Source: DATAFF01 sp963744915
Lineage (GTDB): Bacteria; Pseudomonadota; Alphaproteobacteria; Rhizobiales; Aestuariivirgaceae
Length of the DNA: 64,000 bases
Assembly (NCBI GenBank): GCA_963744915.1
Contig: CAVUUY010000011.1
Location: forward strand, 129,711-193,710
Reading direction: 5' to 3'
The notes under the pieces were generated by a model that had not been told where the DNA came from, ran no database searches, and saw only the letters and a list, made by a program, of their open reading frames with translations. Below, piece after piece: positions 8,745-16,873 of the stretch (position 1 is the first letter of the stretch; the number at the start of each line of letters is the position of its first letter). Made by a program: the position numbers and the translations under genes.

Positions 8745-8924
8745 ATGAGTGCAACGCTGTTCATCGGGGCCGTGGGCCTCACGATCAATTGTGCCTTGGC
8801 CGTGCTGGCCCTGCGGATGGTCATGCGGTTCGATCAACCGCCGCGCAATGACGAGCCTGTCGCCCAGCCGGCTGCGGCGCCGCAGCCTGCGGCCGCGATG
8901 CCGTGCCAGCCGGCGCAAGCCTGA
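8745..8924 (+). CDS. small membrane-anchored protein, 59 residues
   Basis: The ATG at 8745 opens 59 codons. The product has an N-terminal hydrophobic helix (ATLFIGAVGLTINCALAVLAL), a basic RMVMRF stop-transfer, then a Pro/Ala-rich tail (QPAAAPQPAAAMP) ending PCQPAQA. This looks like a single-pass membrane protein with a short disordered cytoplasmic tail. Family not recognised. Confidence 0.4.
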   Translation: MSATLFIGAVGLTINCALAVLALRMVMRFDQPPRNDEPVAQPAAAPQPAAAMPCQPAQA

Positions 8925-9077
8925 CGCCTGTCGGGATCTAGTTCCCTCGCATCCCGTTCCCTCGCCATCGCCTGGCGGAAGCAATTGCGCGCGCCGCAGC
9001 ACCTACGCGATTGACAATGCTCGCTGCCGCTTTCACGGTTTCCTTTCGGGGAACGGCCTTGATTCGGCGAGCGGTAG

Positions 9078-9548
9078 ATGCGCAGCGCACTTTCGAGCGT
9101 GGCGGCGAGCGGGGATTTCGAAGGATTTGGCCTCCCCGCCACCTGGGGCCACGCGCCTTCTTCAAGCGGGATATTCAGCGACCTGTTCGGCATCGCACGG
9201 CCGATCGGCCAGGTGATCTGCTGGGATTATCTCGGTCATCAATTTCTCTTCAAGATCTACGACATCGGCCAGCGGCCAGAGATCGCACGGGCTGCCTACA
9301 TGTTCGCCGAGCGGCTGGGCGACTGCTATCTGCCGCGGCAGATCGGTCATGCCAAGTCACCCGAGGAAGGGGTTCCGGCAGTCGAGCAGTTCACCGCCGC
9401 GGCGGCAGCCGGGTGCAGTCATGTGCTGGTCCACGACGCGCCATCGATCTTCACCGATCTCGAGGAAATCGAGCGGCGGCTCGTCGCGACATTCGATCCC
9501 GCGATGAACAAGAAGGAAGAAAGGGTCGCGACCCTGCCCAAGGAATAG
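9078..9548 (+). CDS. hypothetical protein, 156 residues
   Basis: 156 residues with even, host-like composition. The N-terminal half has aromatic-rich motifs (GQVICWDYLGHQFLFKIYDIG); the middle has an AAAAAGCSHVLVHDAP segment; the C-terminus is charged (MNKKEERVATLPKE). No signal peptide, membrane helix or catalytic motif is recognised. A rho-independent terminator follows about 60 bases after the stop, supporting it as a transcribed gene. Function unknown. Confidence 0.5.
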   Translation: MRSALSSVAASGDFEGFGLPATWGHAPSSSGIFSDLFGIARPIGQVICWDYLGHQFLFKIYDIGQRPEIARAAYMFAERLGDCYLPRQIGHAKSPEEGVPAVEQFTAAAAAGCSHVLVHDAPSIFTDLEEIERRLVATFDPAMNKKEERVATLPKE

Positions 9549-9610
9549 AGCCGGAGGCCGGACGACGGGCGTCTTTGCCAGCTTCGATCGACCCGCCCAG
9601 AAAAACGGGC

Positions 9611-9650
9611 GCCCCGCCGCGCACTTGTCCTGGCGCCGGCGGGGCTTTCA
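9611..9650 (+). terminator. rho-independent terminator
   Basis: Perfect nine-base stem GCCCCGCCG (9611-9619) with CGGCGGGGC (9637-9645), followed by TTTCATTCTTATT. It lies downstream of the 156-residue hypothetical gene. Confidence 0.6.
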
Positions 9651-9797
9651 TTCTTATTCAGAGGCCGGACTGGGCCGGCCAGCTTCGCGGCGGCTCGCGC
9701 CCTGCGCAAAGGCGTTCGCTCATCCGCCAACAGTCTTTCGATTATGTCGTGATCGCAGGCAGGAGGACAACGCCTTCCGCGTCGGATTCCGCCCGCT

Positions 9798-9880
9798 GCC
9801 TCGTCAGTCCCGAGGCCCTGAGAGATTGCCCGGTGGAGTCATTCCCGTACCTCTCTGGAGAATAAGCAGCGTTGCACTGC
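9798..9880. ncRNA. candidate structured RNA (three consecutive hairpins)
   Basis: Three hairpins follow one another in a gap: GCCTCG/CGAGGC around a seven-base loop (9798-9816), CCTGAGAG/CTCTCTGG with one mismatch (9817-9858), and GCAG/CTGC (9866-9880). The gap has no gene and follows a terminator. The strand is undecided. No known riboswitch core could be matched. Confidence 0.22.
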
Positions 9881-9923
9881 CGTACCCCCAAAGCTTGGCA
9901 CGATCATGTCCGATGTCAAGGGG

Positions 9924-10871
9924 TCAAGGTTGTCCGACCGGTCGATCGCCGGGCAGCCGGTCCGGCAAGGGAATGAACTCGCTGTCGCCCGGAACGCTGT
10001 CGAATTTGCCGGCCCGCCAATCGGCCTTGGCCTGCTCGATCCGGTCCTTGCGCGAAGAGACGAAATTCCACCAGATCAGGCGCGGTCCATCCATCGGCTC
10101 GCCACCCAGCATCAGGAAGCGGGCGTCGGCGCGGGCGCGGATGGTGATGCGGTCGCCGGGCCGGAACACCAGGAGACGGCCCGGGCCGAACACGTCGCCG
10201 GCAATGTCGATCGTGCCGGAGACGGTGTAGATCGCGCGTTCTTCATGATCGGCGTCGAGGGGGACGGCGGCGCCCATGGCCAAGGCCACATCGGCATAGA
10301 ACATCGGGCTCGAGGTCCTGACCGGCGAGGCGGCGCCGAACAGCGTCCCGGCGATGATGCGGACCGTCTGACCCGGCTCGTCGATGACCGGCAGCGCGCT
10401 CGCCTCGTAATGCGCGAAATCCGGCGCCGTCTCCTCGTCCTTGGCCGACAGGGCGACCCAGCTCTGGATGCCGAACAGCTTGGAACCGGTGCGGCGCAGG
10501 TCCGTTGCGGTGCGCTCGGAATGAACGATGCCGCGGCCGGCGGTCATCCAATTGAGCTCTCCAGGCCGGATCGCCAGCTCGGTGCCGAGGGAATCGCGGT
10601 GCATGACCTCGCCGGCGAACAGATAGGTCACGGTGGAGAGCCCTATATGGGGATGCGGGCGAACATCCATGCCCTGGCCAAGCAGGAATTCCGCCGGTCC
10701 CATCTGGTCGAAGAAGATGAAGGGTCCGACCATCTGCCGCTCAGGCGAGGGGAGCGCGCGGCGAACCTCGAAGCCGCCAAGATCGCGGGCGCGCGGCACG
10801 ATCACCACATCGATCAGATCGCAGGCTTTGCGGTCACCGGGCTGCGGGTCATCACAGGGTTGCCAGCTCAT
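9924..10871 (-). CDS. pirin family protein (bicupin)
   Basis: 315 residues, normal for the family. The N-terminal cupin carries the iron-binding His pattern of pirins: FDQMGP, then RPHPHIGLSTVTYLFAGE (two His), HRDS, and NWMTAGRGIVHSER. The second cupin lies near the C-terminus (AIYTVSGTIDIAGDVFGPGRLLVF). Bacterial pirins are non-heme iron proteins; some act as quercetinases or redox-linked regulators, so the actual role is uncertain. Transcribed in the same direction as the Ldh-family gene 57 bases upstream, possibly in one operon. Confidence 0.9.
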   Translation of the reverse strand: MSWQPCDDPQPGDRKACDLIDVVIVPRARDLGGFEVRRALPSPERQMVGPFIFFDQMGPAEFLLGQGMDVRPHPHIGLSTVTYLFAGEVMHRDSLGTELAIRPGELNWMTAGRGIVHSERTATDLRRTGSKLFGIQSWVALSAKDEETAPDFAHYEASALPVIDEPGQTVRIIAGTLFGAASPVRTSSPMFYADVALAMGAAVPLDADHEERAIYTVSGTIDIAGDVFGPGRLLVFRPGDRITIRARADARFLMLGGEPMDGPRLIWWNFVSSRKDRIEQAKADWRAGKFDSVPGDSEFIPLPDRLPGDRPVGQP

Positions 10872-10928
10872 GCCTCCTCCTACACGTCCCAGCGCAACTT
10901 TGAAAGTGCATGGGGTCGCCGATTCGGG

Positions 10929-11945
10929 CTACCCCGCCCGCTCGGCATAGGCGCGGATGGTATCGTAGAGATCCCGCGACAGCGTCAGCCCGGCCTTGGC
11001 CAGCTGCTTCCTGTTGGCTTCCCGTCGGGCGTTGGGCAGGCGGGCACCCTCCTGGGCGGTGATCGATTTCACCAGGCTGCGGACCTGCCTGGCGAAGTGG
11101 CCGCCGGAAAAGCTTTGCGGGTTCAACGCGATGAAGAACTGGCCGCAATCGATGGGCTTGCCGTCATTGGCGGTAAAGGACCCCATCTCGGTCCCGAGCA
11201 ATGCGCCCGCCAGCGCCGCGCACATGGTCTCGACGATGAGGCCCTGGCCGAAGCCCTTGTAGCCGCCGGCCGGCGCCATCGAACCCGCCAGGCCCCGCTC
11301 CGGGTCGGTGGTCGGGCGGCCGTCGCCGTCGAGCGCCCAGCCGAGCGGGATGGTCCGCCTCTCCTCGGCCGCGCGCTTGACGGCGGTCCAGGCGACCGCC
11401 GACGACGACTGGTCGATGAGAAAGGCGATCTTGCCGTCGGCGGCGGGGACGGCAAAGGACAGGGGATTGGTGCCGATGACCGGGGTCCTGCCGCCGACCG
11501 GGGCGATGGCGGGGCTCGAATTGGTGAAGCCGAAGGCGACGAGACCCTGGCGCGCCAGATAGCCGGTGTGAAAACCGAGCGTTGCGGCATTGTAGGAATT
11601 GTGCACGGCAAGGCCGGCAATGCCATATTTGCGGGCCGCCGGGATCAGCTTGGCGAAACCTTTTTCGATTGCCGGGTGGGCGAAGCCGTGCCTGGCGTCG
11701 GCGCGAAAGGCCACGGCGGACAGCCGCTTGACCGCCGGTCTGGCCCGGCCGTCCACCTTGCCGCTGTCGAGATGGGCGCAATAGAACTGGAGCCAATAGA
11801 AGCCGTGGCCGGCAAGGCCCGACAGCTCGGTGTCGATGATGCCGTCGGCGAGGAACGCGACATTGTCGCGACGGGCGCCGGCGCCGACCAGGGCATCGAT
11901 GACGAGCTGGCGCGCGGCTTTTGGCTTGAGGACGATTTCGGACAT
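10929..11945 (-). CDS. Ldh family oxidoreductase (malate/L-lactate dehydrogenase type 2)
   Basis: 338 residues from the ATG at 11945, where homology starts; a longer frame to 12083 runs into a palindrome. Family marks are HGFYWLQFY, GIAGLAVHNSYNAATLGF, TNSSPAIAPVGG, TPVIGTNPLSFAVP and the PAGGYKGFGQGL glycine loop. This fold uses NAD(P)H to reduce 2-oxo acids or cyclic imines (malate, ureidoglycolate, delta1-piperideine-2-carboxylate). Substrate unknown. A second, divergent paralog lies at 15623-16654. Expression is probably controlled from the palindrome upstream. Confidence 0.88.
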   Translation of the reverse strand: MSEIVLKPKAARQLVIDALVGAGARRDNVAFLADGIIDTELSGLAGHGFYWLQFYCAHLDSGKVDGRARPAVKRLSAVAFRADARHGFAHPAIEKGFAKLIPAARKYGIAGLAVHNSYNAATLGFHTGYLARQGLVAFGFTNSSPAIAPVGGRTPVIGTNPLSFAVPAADGKIAFLIDQSSSAVAWTAVKRAAEERRTIPLGWALDGDGRPTTDPERGLAGSMAPAGGYKGFGQGLIVETMCAALAGALLGTEMGSFTANDGKPIDCGQFFIALNPQSFSGGHFARQVRSLVKSITAQEGARLPNARREANRKQLAKAGLTLSRDLYDTIRAYAERAG

Positions 11946-12053
11946 CGGGGGCTCGGACGCGACGGTGAAGGGGGTAGGACCAATGCGGTGAGACAGTATT
12001 CCAAGCCGACGATCGATCAATCGAATTTGCCATGGGACTGCCGCGTCGCCCGA

Positions 12054-12083
12054 GTGAACAGTGAACCAAGGTTCACTGTTCAC
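12054..12083. promoter_or_regulatory. perfect 30-bp palindromic operator between divergent genes
   Basis: GTGAACAGTGAACC, two bases AA, then its exact complement. Each arm itself contains two GTGAAC repeats. It lies 108 bases before the Ldh-family start and 63 bases before the hydratase start. Inference: it is the operator of the TetR regulator encoded downstream. Confidence 0.7.
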
Positions 12084-12146
12084 TTGTGCCGGTGATGGGT
12101 TGGCGCAATGATCTGGGCGAGCTTCAGGCCCGCGTGCAAGGTCCCC

Positions 12147-12935
12147 ATGCCCGTCTCCGTTGAAGTTGTCGAACCCGGCATTGTCGGCGTGACGCTGAGC
12201 AATCCCGGCCGCGTCAACGCCCTCGACGGTGCCATCTTCGAGGCTCTGGCAGATTTATGGCCGCGCCTCGCCGCCGATCCCTCCCTCGACGTGGTGCTGC
12301 TCAGGGGCGAGGGCGACGATTTCAGCGCCGGCGCCGATCTCGGCGCGCATCTCGACCGCCGCCCCGACATCGACGCGCTGATCGACCGGGCGCTGCTCAA
12401 GACGCGGTTCTTCGCCGTTCCGCTCATCGCCGCCATTCGCGGCGCCTGCGTCGCCGGCGGGCTCGAGCTGGTGCTCGCCTGCGACATCCGCATCGCAGCC
12501 GATGATGCCCGCCTCGGCTTTCCCGAGACGCGCTGGGGAATCCTGCCGTCGGGCGGCGGCACCATGAAGCTTGCCGACCAGATCGGTCATGCCCGGGCGA
12601 TGGACCTGCTGCTCACCGGCCGGCTGATCTCCGGCGCCGAGGCCGAGCGCATCGGCCTGGTCAGCGCCTGCCGGCCCGCCGAGGAGGTGTGGGACACCGC
12701 GCTGGCGAGCGCGCGTGCCGTTGCGGCGACGAGCCGGGTGGCAGCCCGCGCCGCCAAGCGCGCCGTGGCGCTTGGCCACCTGGCACGCTATCAGGCGCAG
12801 GAAGCCGCCGAGCGCGACATCGTTGCCGAGGTCCGGCGAAGCGGTGACCCCGAGCAGGGCAAGGCTGCCTTCCTGGCAAAGCGCCGGCCGGTGTTCGGCC
12901 GCCCGCCATCGCACCGGGGAGAGGAACAGCCATGA
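12147..12935 (+). CDS. enoyl-CoA hydratase/isomerase family protein
   Basis: 262 residues from the ATG at 12147, where family homology begins; an in-frame ATG at 12108 adds 13 residues. The crotonase fold is clear: LSNPGRVNALDG, the first oxyanion loop FSAGADLGAH, the second oxyanion loop AIRGACVAGGLELVLACDIRIA, and ARLGFPETRWGILPSGGG with Glu in the usual active-site region. It probably hydrates or isomerises an acyl-CoA. The stop overlaps the tetR start (ATGA), so the two genes form an operon behind the 30-bp palindrome. Confidence 0.92.
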   Translation: MPVSVEVVEPGIVGVTLSNPGRVNALDGAIFEALADLWPRLAADPSLDVVLLRGEGDDFSAGADLGAHLDRRPDIDALIDRALLKTRFFAVPLIAAIRGACVAGGLELVLACDIRIAADDARLGFPETRWGILPSGGGTMKLADQIGHARAMDLLLTGRLISGAEAERIGLVSACRPAEEVWDTALASARAVAATSRVAARAAKRAVALGHLARYQAQEAAERDIVAEVRRSGDPEQGKAAFLAKRRPVFGRPPSHRGEEQP

Positions 12936-13582
12936 GCATGCGAGAAGCCGCGACCAGGCGCGGTCCGGCGGCTGGCGAAGCGCCGCGCAAGCTGACGCGC
13001 GCCGAGAAGAGCCAGAAGATCAAGCACGACCTGCTCGCGGCCGCCGCCAAGGTGGTGGGAAAGGTCGGCTACGCCAATGCCCAGGTGTCGCGCATCACCG
13101 CCCTCGCCAATGTCGGCCAGGGGACGTTCTACAATCACTTCGCCTCGCGCCAGGATCTGTTCGACCAGCTGCTGCCGACGCTCGGCGCCGAGCTCCTCGA
13201 CTTCATCCGGGTGAGGGCGGCCGACGCGGTGAACCCGCTCGAGCGCGAGAAGCGGAGCTTCAAGGCGTTCTTCGAGTTCCTCAAGCAGAACCCGGAATTC
13301 TACCGCATCCTCTACGAGGCGGAGGTGTTCGCGCCCAATGCCTTCGCCGCCCATATGGAGCGGATCGCCGGCGCCTATATGCGCACGCTCGAAAGAGATG
13401 CGGCGCAAGGCGGGTTTGCCGCGATGGACGAGAATGCGCGCGAGGTCCTGGCCTTCACGCTCATGGGTGCGCGCCACTATCTCTGCATGCGGTTTGCCCG
13501 CAAGAACGGGCGGGTGGTCGACCTGCCGGAATGGGTCGTCAACACCTATATGCGCCTCTTCGCACAGGGCATTGCCGACTAG
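12932..13582 (+). CDS. TetR family transcriptional regulator
   Basis: 216 residues. The helix-turn-helix lies in AAAKVVGKVGYANAQVSRIT followed by ANVGQGTFYNHFASRQDLF (residues about 38-80), the standard TetR signature. The rest is a helical ligand-binding domain. It overlaps the hydratase gene by four bases, so it is probably autoregulated from the palindrome at 12054. By family knowledge the effector may be an acyl-CoA or a hydrophobic substrate of the pathway. Its 3' end converges with the monooxygenase gene, overlapping by four bases. Confidence 0.93.
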   Translation: MSMREAATRRGPAAGEAPRKLTRAEKSQKIKHDLLAAAAKVVGKVGYANAQVSRITALANVGQGTFYNHFASRQDLFDQLLPTLGAELLDFIRVRAADAVNPLEREKRSFKAFFEFLKQNPEFYRILYEAEVFAPNAFAAHMERIAGAYMRTLERDAAQGGFAAMDENAREVLAFTLMGARHYLCMRFARKNGRVVDLPEWVVNTYMRLFAQGIAD

Positions 13583-15522
13583 GCCATCCGCTCATATTCC
13601 GCGAGATCGGGATCGTGGGTCATGCGCCAGTAGTCGACGAATCGCCAGGGCAGCACCGAAAAGACGCGGCCCTGCCGGTTGCGGTAATAGGTCGACATGC
13701 CGGGATGGGTCCATATCAGGGTCTCGTGCTCGGCATCGACTTTCCGGACATAGGCGTCGGTCACCGCCCGCCGGACCTCGATGGCATCGATCCCTTGGCT
13801 GATCATCTGGACGAGGCAGGCGGTGATATAGCGGCTTTGGCACTCGGCCTGGAAAATGACGCTGCCGCCATGCCCCGGTCCGGAATTGGGCCCGAGCATG
13901 CAGAAGAAGTTGGGAAACCCCGGCACCGTCAGCCCGAGATAGGCGGTGGGATTGTCGTTGGCCCACAAATCGGCAAGCCTCAGGCCATTCCTGCCGGTGA
14001 CGTCGAGCCGGGCAGCCATCTCGGTCACCTTGAAGCCAGTCGAGTAGACGATGATGTCGGCGCGGCGGACGGCGCCGTCGCCGGTCGCGATCCCGTCCTG
14101 GCCGACGCGCCGGATCGGTGTGGTGACGAGCGCGACATTCGGCTTGAGCAGCGTCCGGTACCAGCCATTGTCGAGGAGGATCCGCTTGCCGTAGGGCGGG
14201 TAGCTCGGCACGCATTGCCGCACCAAATCGGCGCGCCCCCCGAGTTCGGCCAGGATGAAATCGGTGAGCTCCTGGCGGTGGCGGTCGTTGATGCGGTTGA
14301 CGGCGCGCTCGGGATGAGGCCAGGCGGGATCTTTCTTGAGAAACGGCAGCAGCCCGTCGCCATAGCGCCAGAACATGTTGAAGCGGAACCATTCGACATA
14401 ATAGGGCACGTGCTCGAGCAGCCACTGGGTGCCGGCGCCGATCGCGTCGGAATAACCCGCAATCGGCCGCGCCCATTGCGGGCTGCGCTGGTAGATGCTG
14501 ACCGATCGCACCCGATCGGCGATGGCCGGCACGAGCTGCATCGCGGTTGCACCGGTGCCGATGACCGCCACATCCTTGCCCTCGACGCTCAGCCCGTCCG
14601 GCCACAGCGCGGAATGGAATGACGGACCGCAGAAGGATTGAATGCCGGGGATGTCCGGCATCACCGGGTCATTGAGCTGGCCGATGGCGCTGACGAGAAA
14701 GGTGCTCTCGATCTGCCGCTTTCCGCCGGCATCCTCGACGAGCGAGATCCAGCGCCGGCGCTCCTCGTCGAAGCGCGCCGACAGCAGCCGGGTGCGGAAC
14801 CGGATGTTCGCCTTGACGCCGAGCTCCTCGGCGGTCCGTTTCAGGTAGTCGAGGATCTCCTCGCGGTGGGAGAAGTAGCGGCTCCAGCGGTAGCGGCGTC
14901 CGAAGGAGAAGGAGTAGGAGTGGTTCGGCGTGTCGACGCCGCAGCCGGGATAGCGATTGACGTACCAGGTGCCGCCGAGATCGGCGTTCTTTTCGACGAT
15001 CTGATAGGGAATGCCGAGCCGGCTGAGCGCCGCACCAAGCGCGATGGCCGAGACGCCGGCGCCGACGATCAGCACTTGCGCGTGGTCGAGCCGCGCCGGC
15101 GCGTGCCCGCCGGGCCATGTCGCCGCCCGCTCGACGATGCCCATCTCCTCGCGGATCATTGGTGCATATTCGGCCGGCACGGCCTCGCCGAGACAGGCGC
15201 TCATCATGCGCTGGATCAGCTGATCGCCGGGATCGGTGATTGCCGGCCGGGGCGATCCGCGCTCGAGGAGCGCCAGCGCCGCCGCCCGGACCTCGGCGCC
15301 GACTGCGTCGGGGACGCCGGCGTTGCGATCGGGAATGAGGCGGACGTCACGCTTGGGCGAATAGGGCGGCGCGAGCCAGCGCATGTCCCCCGTCAGATGG
15401 ACGAGGCACATCAGCAGGACGCGGATGTCGGCTTCTGCAATCGCTTGCGCAAGGTCGGGTGGGGCTTGAGCCAACGCCACCTCCGGTCCAATCGTGCTGG
15501 TCACCCGTTGATACTGAATCAT
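13579..15522 (-). CDS. flavin-containing Baeyer-Villiger-type monooxygenase (HAPMO-like)
   Basis: 647 residues. After an N-terminal extension of about 145 residues comes the FAD Rossmann site VGAGVSAIALGAAL (about residue 153). The GGTWYVNRYPGCGVDTP segment and the fingerprint FCGPSFHSALWP (near residue 300) define Baeyer-Villiger monooxygenases. A second Rossmann motif (VIGTGATAMQLVP) binds NADPH. The long extension and total length match 4-hydroxyacetophenone monooxygenase. It would insert oxygen next to a ketone, yielding an ester. The annotated ATG lies inside a palindrome, so translation may start somewhat downstream. Confidence 0.9.
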   Translation of the reverse strand: MIQYQRVTSTIGPEVALAQAPPDLAQAIAEADIRVLLMCLVHLTGDMRWLAPPYSPKRDVRLIPDRNAGVPDAVGAEVRAAALALLERGSPRPAITDPGDQLIQRMMSACLGEAVPAEYAPMIREEMGIVERAATWPGGHAPARLDHAQVLIVGAGVSAIALGAALSRLGIPYQIVEKNADLGGTWYVNRYPGCGVDTPNHSYSFSFGRRYRWSRYFSHREEILDYLKRTAEELGVKANIRFRTRLLSARFDEERRRWISLVEDAGGKRQIESTFLVSAIGQLNDPVMPDIPGIQSFCGPSFHSALWPDGLSVEGKDVAVIGTGATAMQLVPAIADRVRSVSIYQRSPQWARPIAGYSDAIGAGTQWLLEHVPYYVEWFRFNMFWRYGDGLLPFLKKDPAWPHPERAVNRINDRHRQELTDFILAELGGRADLVRQCVPSYPPYGKRILLDNGWYRTLLKPNVALVTTPIRRVGQDGIATGDGAVRRADIIVYSTGFKVTEMAARLDVTGRNGLRLADLWANDNPTAYLGLTVPGFPNFFCMLGPNSGPGHGGSVIFQAECQSRYITACLVQMISQGIDAIEVRRAVTDAYVRKVDAEHETLIWTHPGMSTYYRNRQGRVFSVLPWRFVDYWRMTHDPDLAEYERMA

Positions 15523-15535
15523 GATTCATGAATCA
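15515..15535. promoter_or_regulatory. overlapping palindromes at the monooxygenase start
   Basis: Two perfect palindromes overlap by six bases: GAATCATGATTC (15516-15527) and TGATTCATGAATCA (15522-15535). They cover the monooxygenase start codon and lie about 88 bases before the divergent Ldh-family gene. This resembles a TetR-type operator, but differs in sequence from the palindrome at 12054, so a different regulator is implied. Confidence 0.6.
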
Positions 15536-15622
15536 AGTTTCTGCCTTGCGGCAGTGTCGTGGCGGCGCCGGCCATGGTGCCGCTTGTTGCCAGCGGTGAG
15601 ATGCGGGCGATATAGATGAAGG

Positions 15623-16654
15623 ATGGAACCGCAATCCTCGCCCGGCGTGTCTTTGAGCTTGTCAGAGGCCCGCGATCTGGCTTTTCGGGTGCTGCGCCAA
15701 AATGGCTGCGACAGCGAGAATGCCGGTGCGATCGCCGACAACATGATCGAGGCCGAGCGGGATGTCTGCGCTGCGCATGGGCTCTTTCGGCTGGCTTGGC
15801 ATGTCAAGTCGCTGCGCTGCGGCAAGGCCAATGGCCGGGCGAAACCGCGCCTCGAACCGCTGGCGCCCGGCGTCATTCGGCTGCATGGCGATCGCGGTTT
15901 TGCCCCGGTCGGTCATCGGATCGGGTTGCCCGCGCTCGTCGAGCGGGCGCGCCAGAATGGCATAGCGGCACTGGCTTATGTCGATATGTACCACCTCGGC
16001 GCGCTCTGGCCCGAGGTCGAGGCGCTGGCCAGCGCCGGGATGGTCGCATTCGCGTTCACCGCCTCCTTGCCGTATGTGGCGCCCGCCGGCGGTACGAAGC
16101 CGCTTTTTGGGACCAATCCGATTGCTTTTGGCTGGCCCCGCCGCGACCGGCCGCCCCTCGTCTTCGACCAGGCCTCGGCAGCGATGGCGCGCGGCGACGT
16201 GATGATCGCGGCACGCGAGGGCCGGCAAGTCCCCGAAGGCGTCGGGCTTGATGACGCGGGCCGGCCGACGACCGATCCCGATCGGATCCTCAAGGGAGCG
16301 CAGCTCGCATATGGCGGCCACAAGGGCGCTGCCCTGGCGATGATGGTCGAGCTTCTGGCCGGACCGCTGATCGGCGAATTCCTCAGCTTCGAGGCGGAAA
16401 AGGATGACGCCGGCGCCGGCGCCGCCCCGCATGGCGGCGAACTGATCCTGGCGCTCGATCCTGGCCGCTTCGGTGATCCGCTTCGCTCCGAGGAGCATGG
16501 CGAGCGGCTGTTCGCGGCGATTGCGGCCGAGGAAGGGGCGAGGCTTCCCGGCGCGCGACGGGTCTCCAACCGCGACCGCACCCTGAAGGATGGCATCGTG
16601 GTGCCGCAGGGCGTCTACGACGCCATCATGGCGACCATGGAAAAGCCCCTCTGA
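15623..16654 (+). CDS. Ldh family oxidoreductase, second paralog
   Basis: 343 residues. Family marks include AAHGLFRLAWHVKSL, GIAALAYVDMYHLGALW, GGTKPLFGTNPIAFGWP and YGGHKGAALAMMVELLAG. It belongs to the same NAD(P)H-dependent fold as the gene at 10929-11945 but is well diverged. The GTNPIAFGWPR and GGHKG features remind me of delta1-piperideine-2-carboxylate/pyrroline-2-carboxylate reductases, which is a tentative call. It is divergent from the monooxygenase, sharing the palindromic region. Confidence 0.87.
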   Translation: MEPQSSPGVSLSLSEARDLAFRVLRQNGCDSENAGAIADNMIEAERDVCAAHGLFRLAWHVKSLRCGKANGRAKPRLEPLAPGVIRLHGDRGFAPVGHRIGLPALVERARQNGIAALAYVDMYHLGALWPEVEALASAGMVAFAFTASLPYVAPAGGTKPLFGTNPIAFGWPRRDRPPLVFDQASAAMARGDVMIAAREGRQVPEGVGLDDAGRPTTDPDRILKGAQLAYGGHKGAALAMMVELLAGPLIGEFLSFEAEKDDAGAGAAPHGGELILALDPGRFGDPLRSEEHGERLFAAIAAEEGARLPGARRVSNRDRTLKDGIVVPQGVYDAIMATMEKPL

Positions 16655-16873
16655 CCGACGCATTTCGCTTTCAAGAAATTGCATCTTGAGATTGCGCAAG
16701 CTGGGTGAACCGATGGTGGCCCCGGTTTAGATGAGTTTTTCACCACAATAATGTTGGCCGGCATTACATTCTCGTTAGGCAGGCTATTCTAGGACAGTTG
16801 CCTCGGCTTCGCGGAAGTGATCATTTTCTGGGCAATTATTGCGCCGCCAGGAATAAGCAAAGTGGGTGCGGAA

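Noticed and set aside
9798..9880. Glycine or TPP riboswitch
   Set aside because: CTGAGA and CTCTCAGG-like words are present, but the conserved inner cores of both riboswitches are missing on both strands.
9906..12095. 729-codon plus-strand open frame
   Set aside because: It is the antisense shadow of the pirin and Ldh-family genes, with no recognisable domain.
12715..14622. 635-codon plus-strand open frame
   Set aside because: It crosses the hydratase, tetR and antisense monooxygenase genes; those three have strong family motifs.
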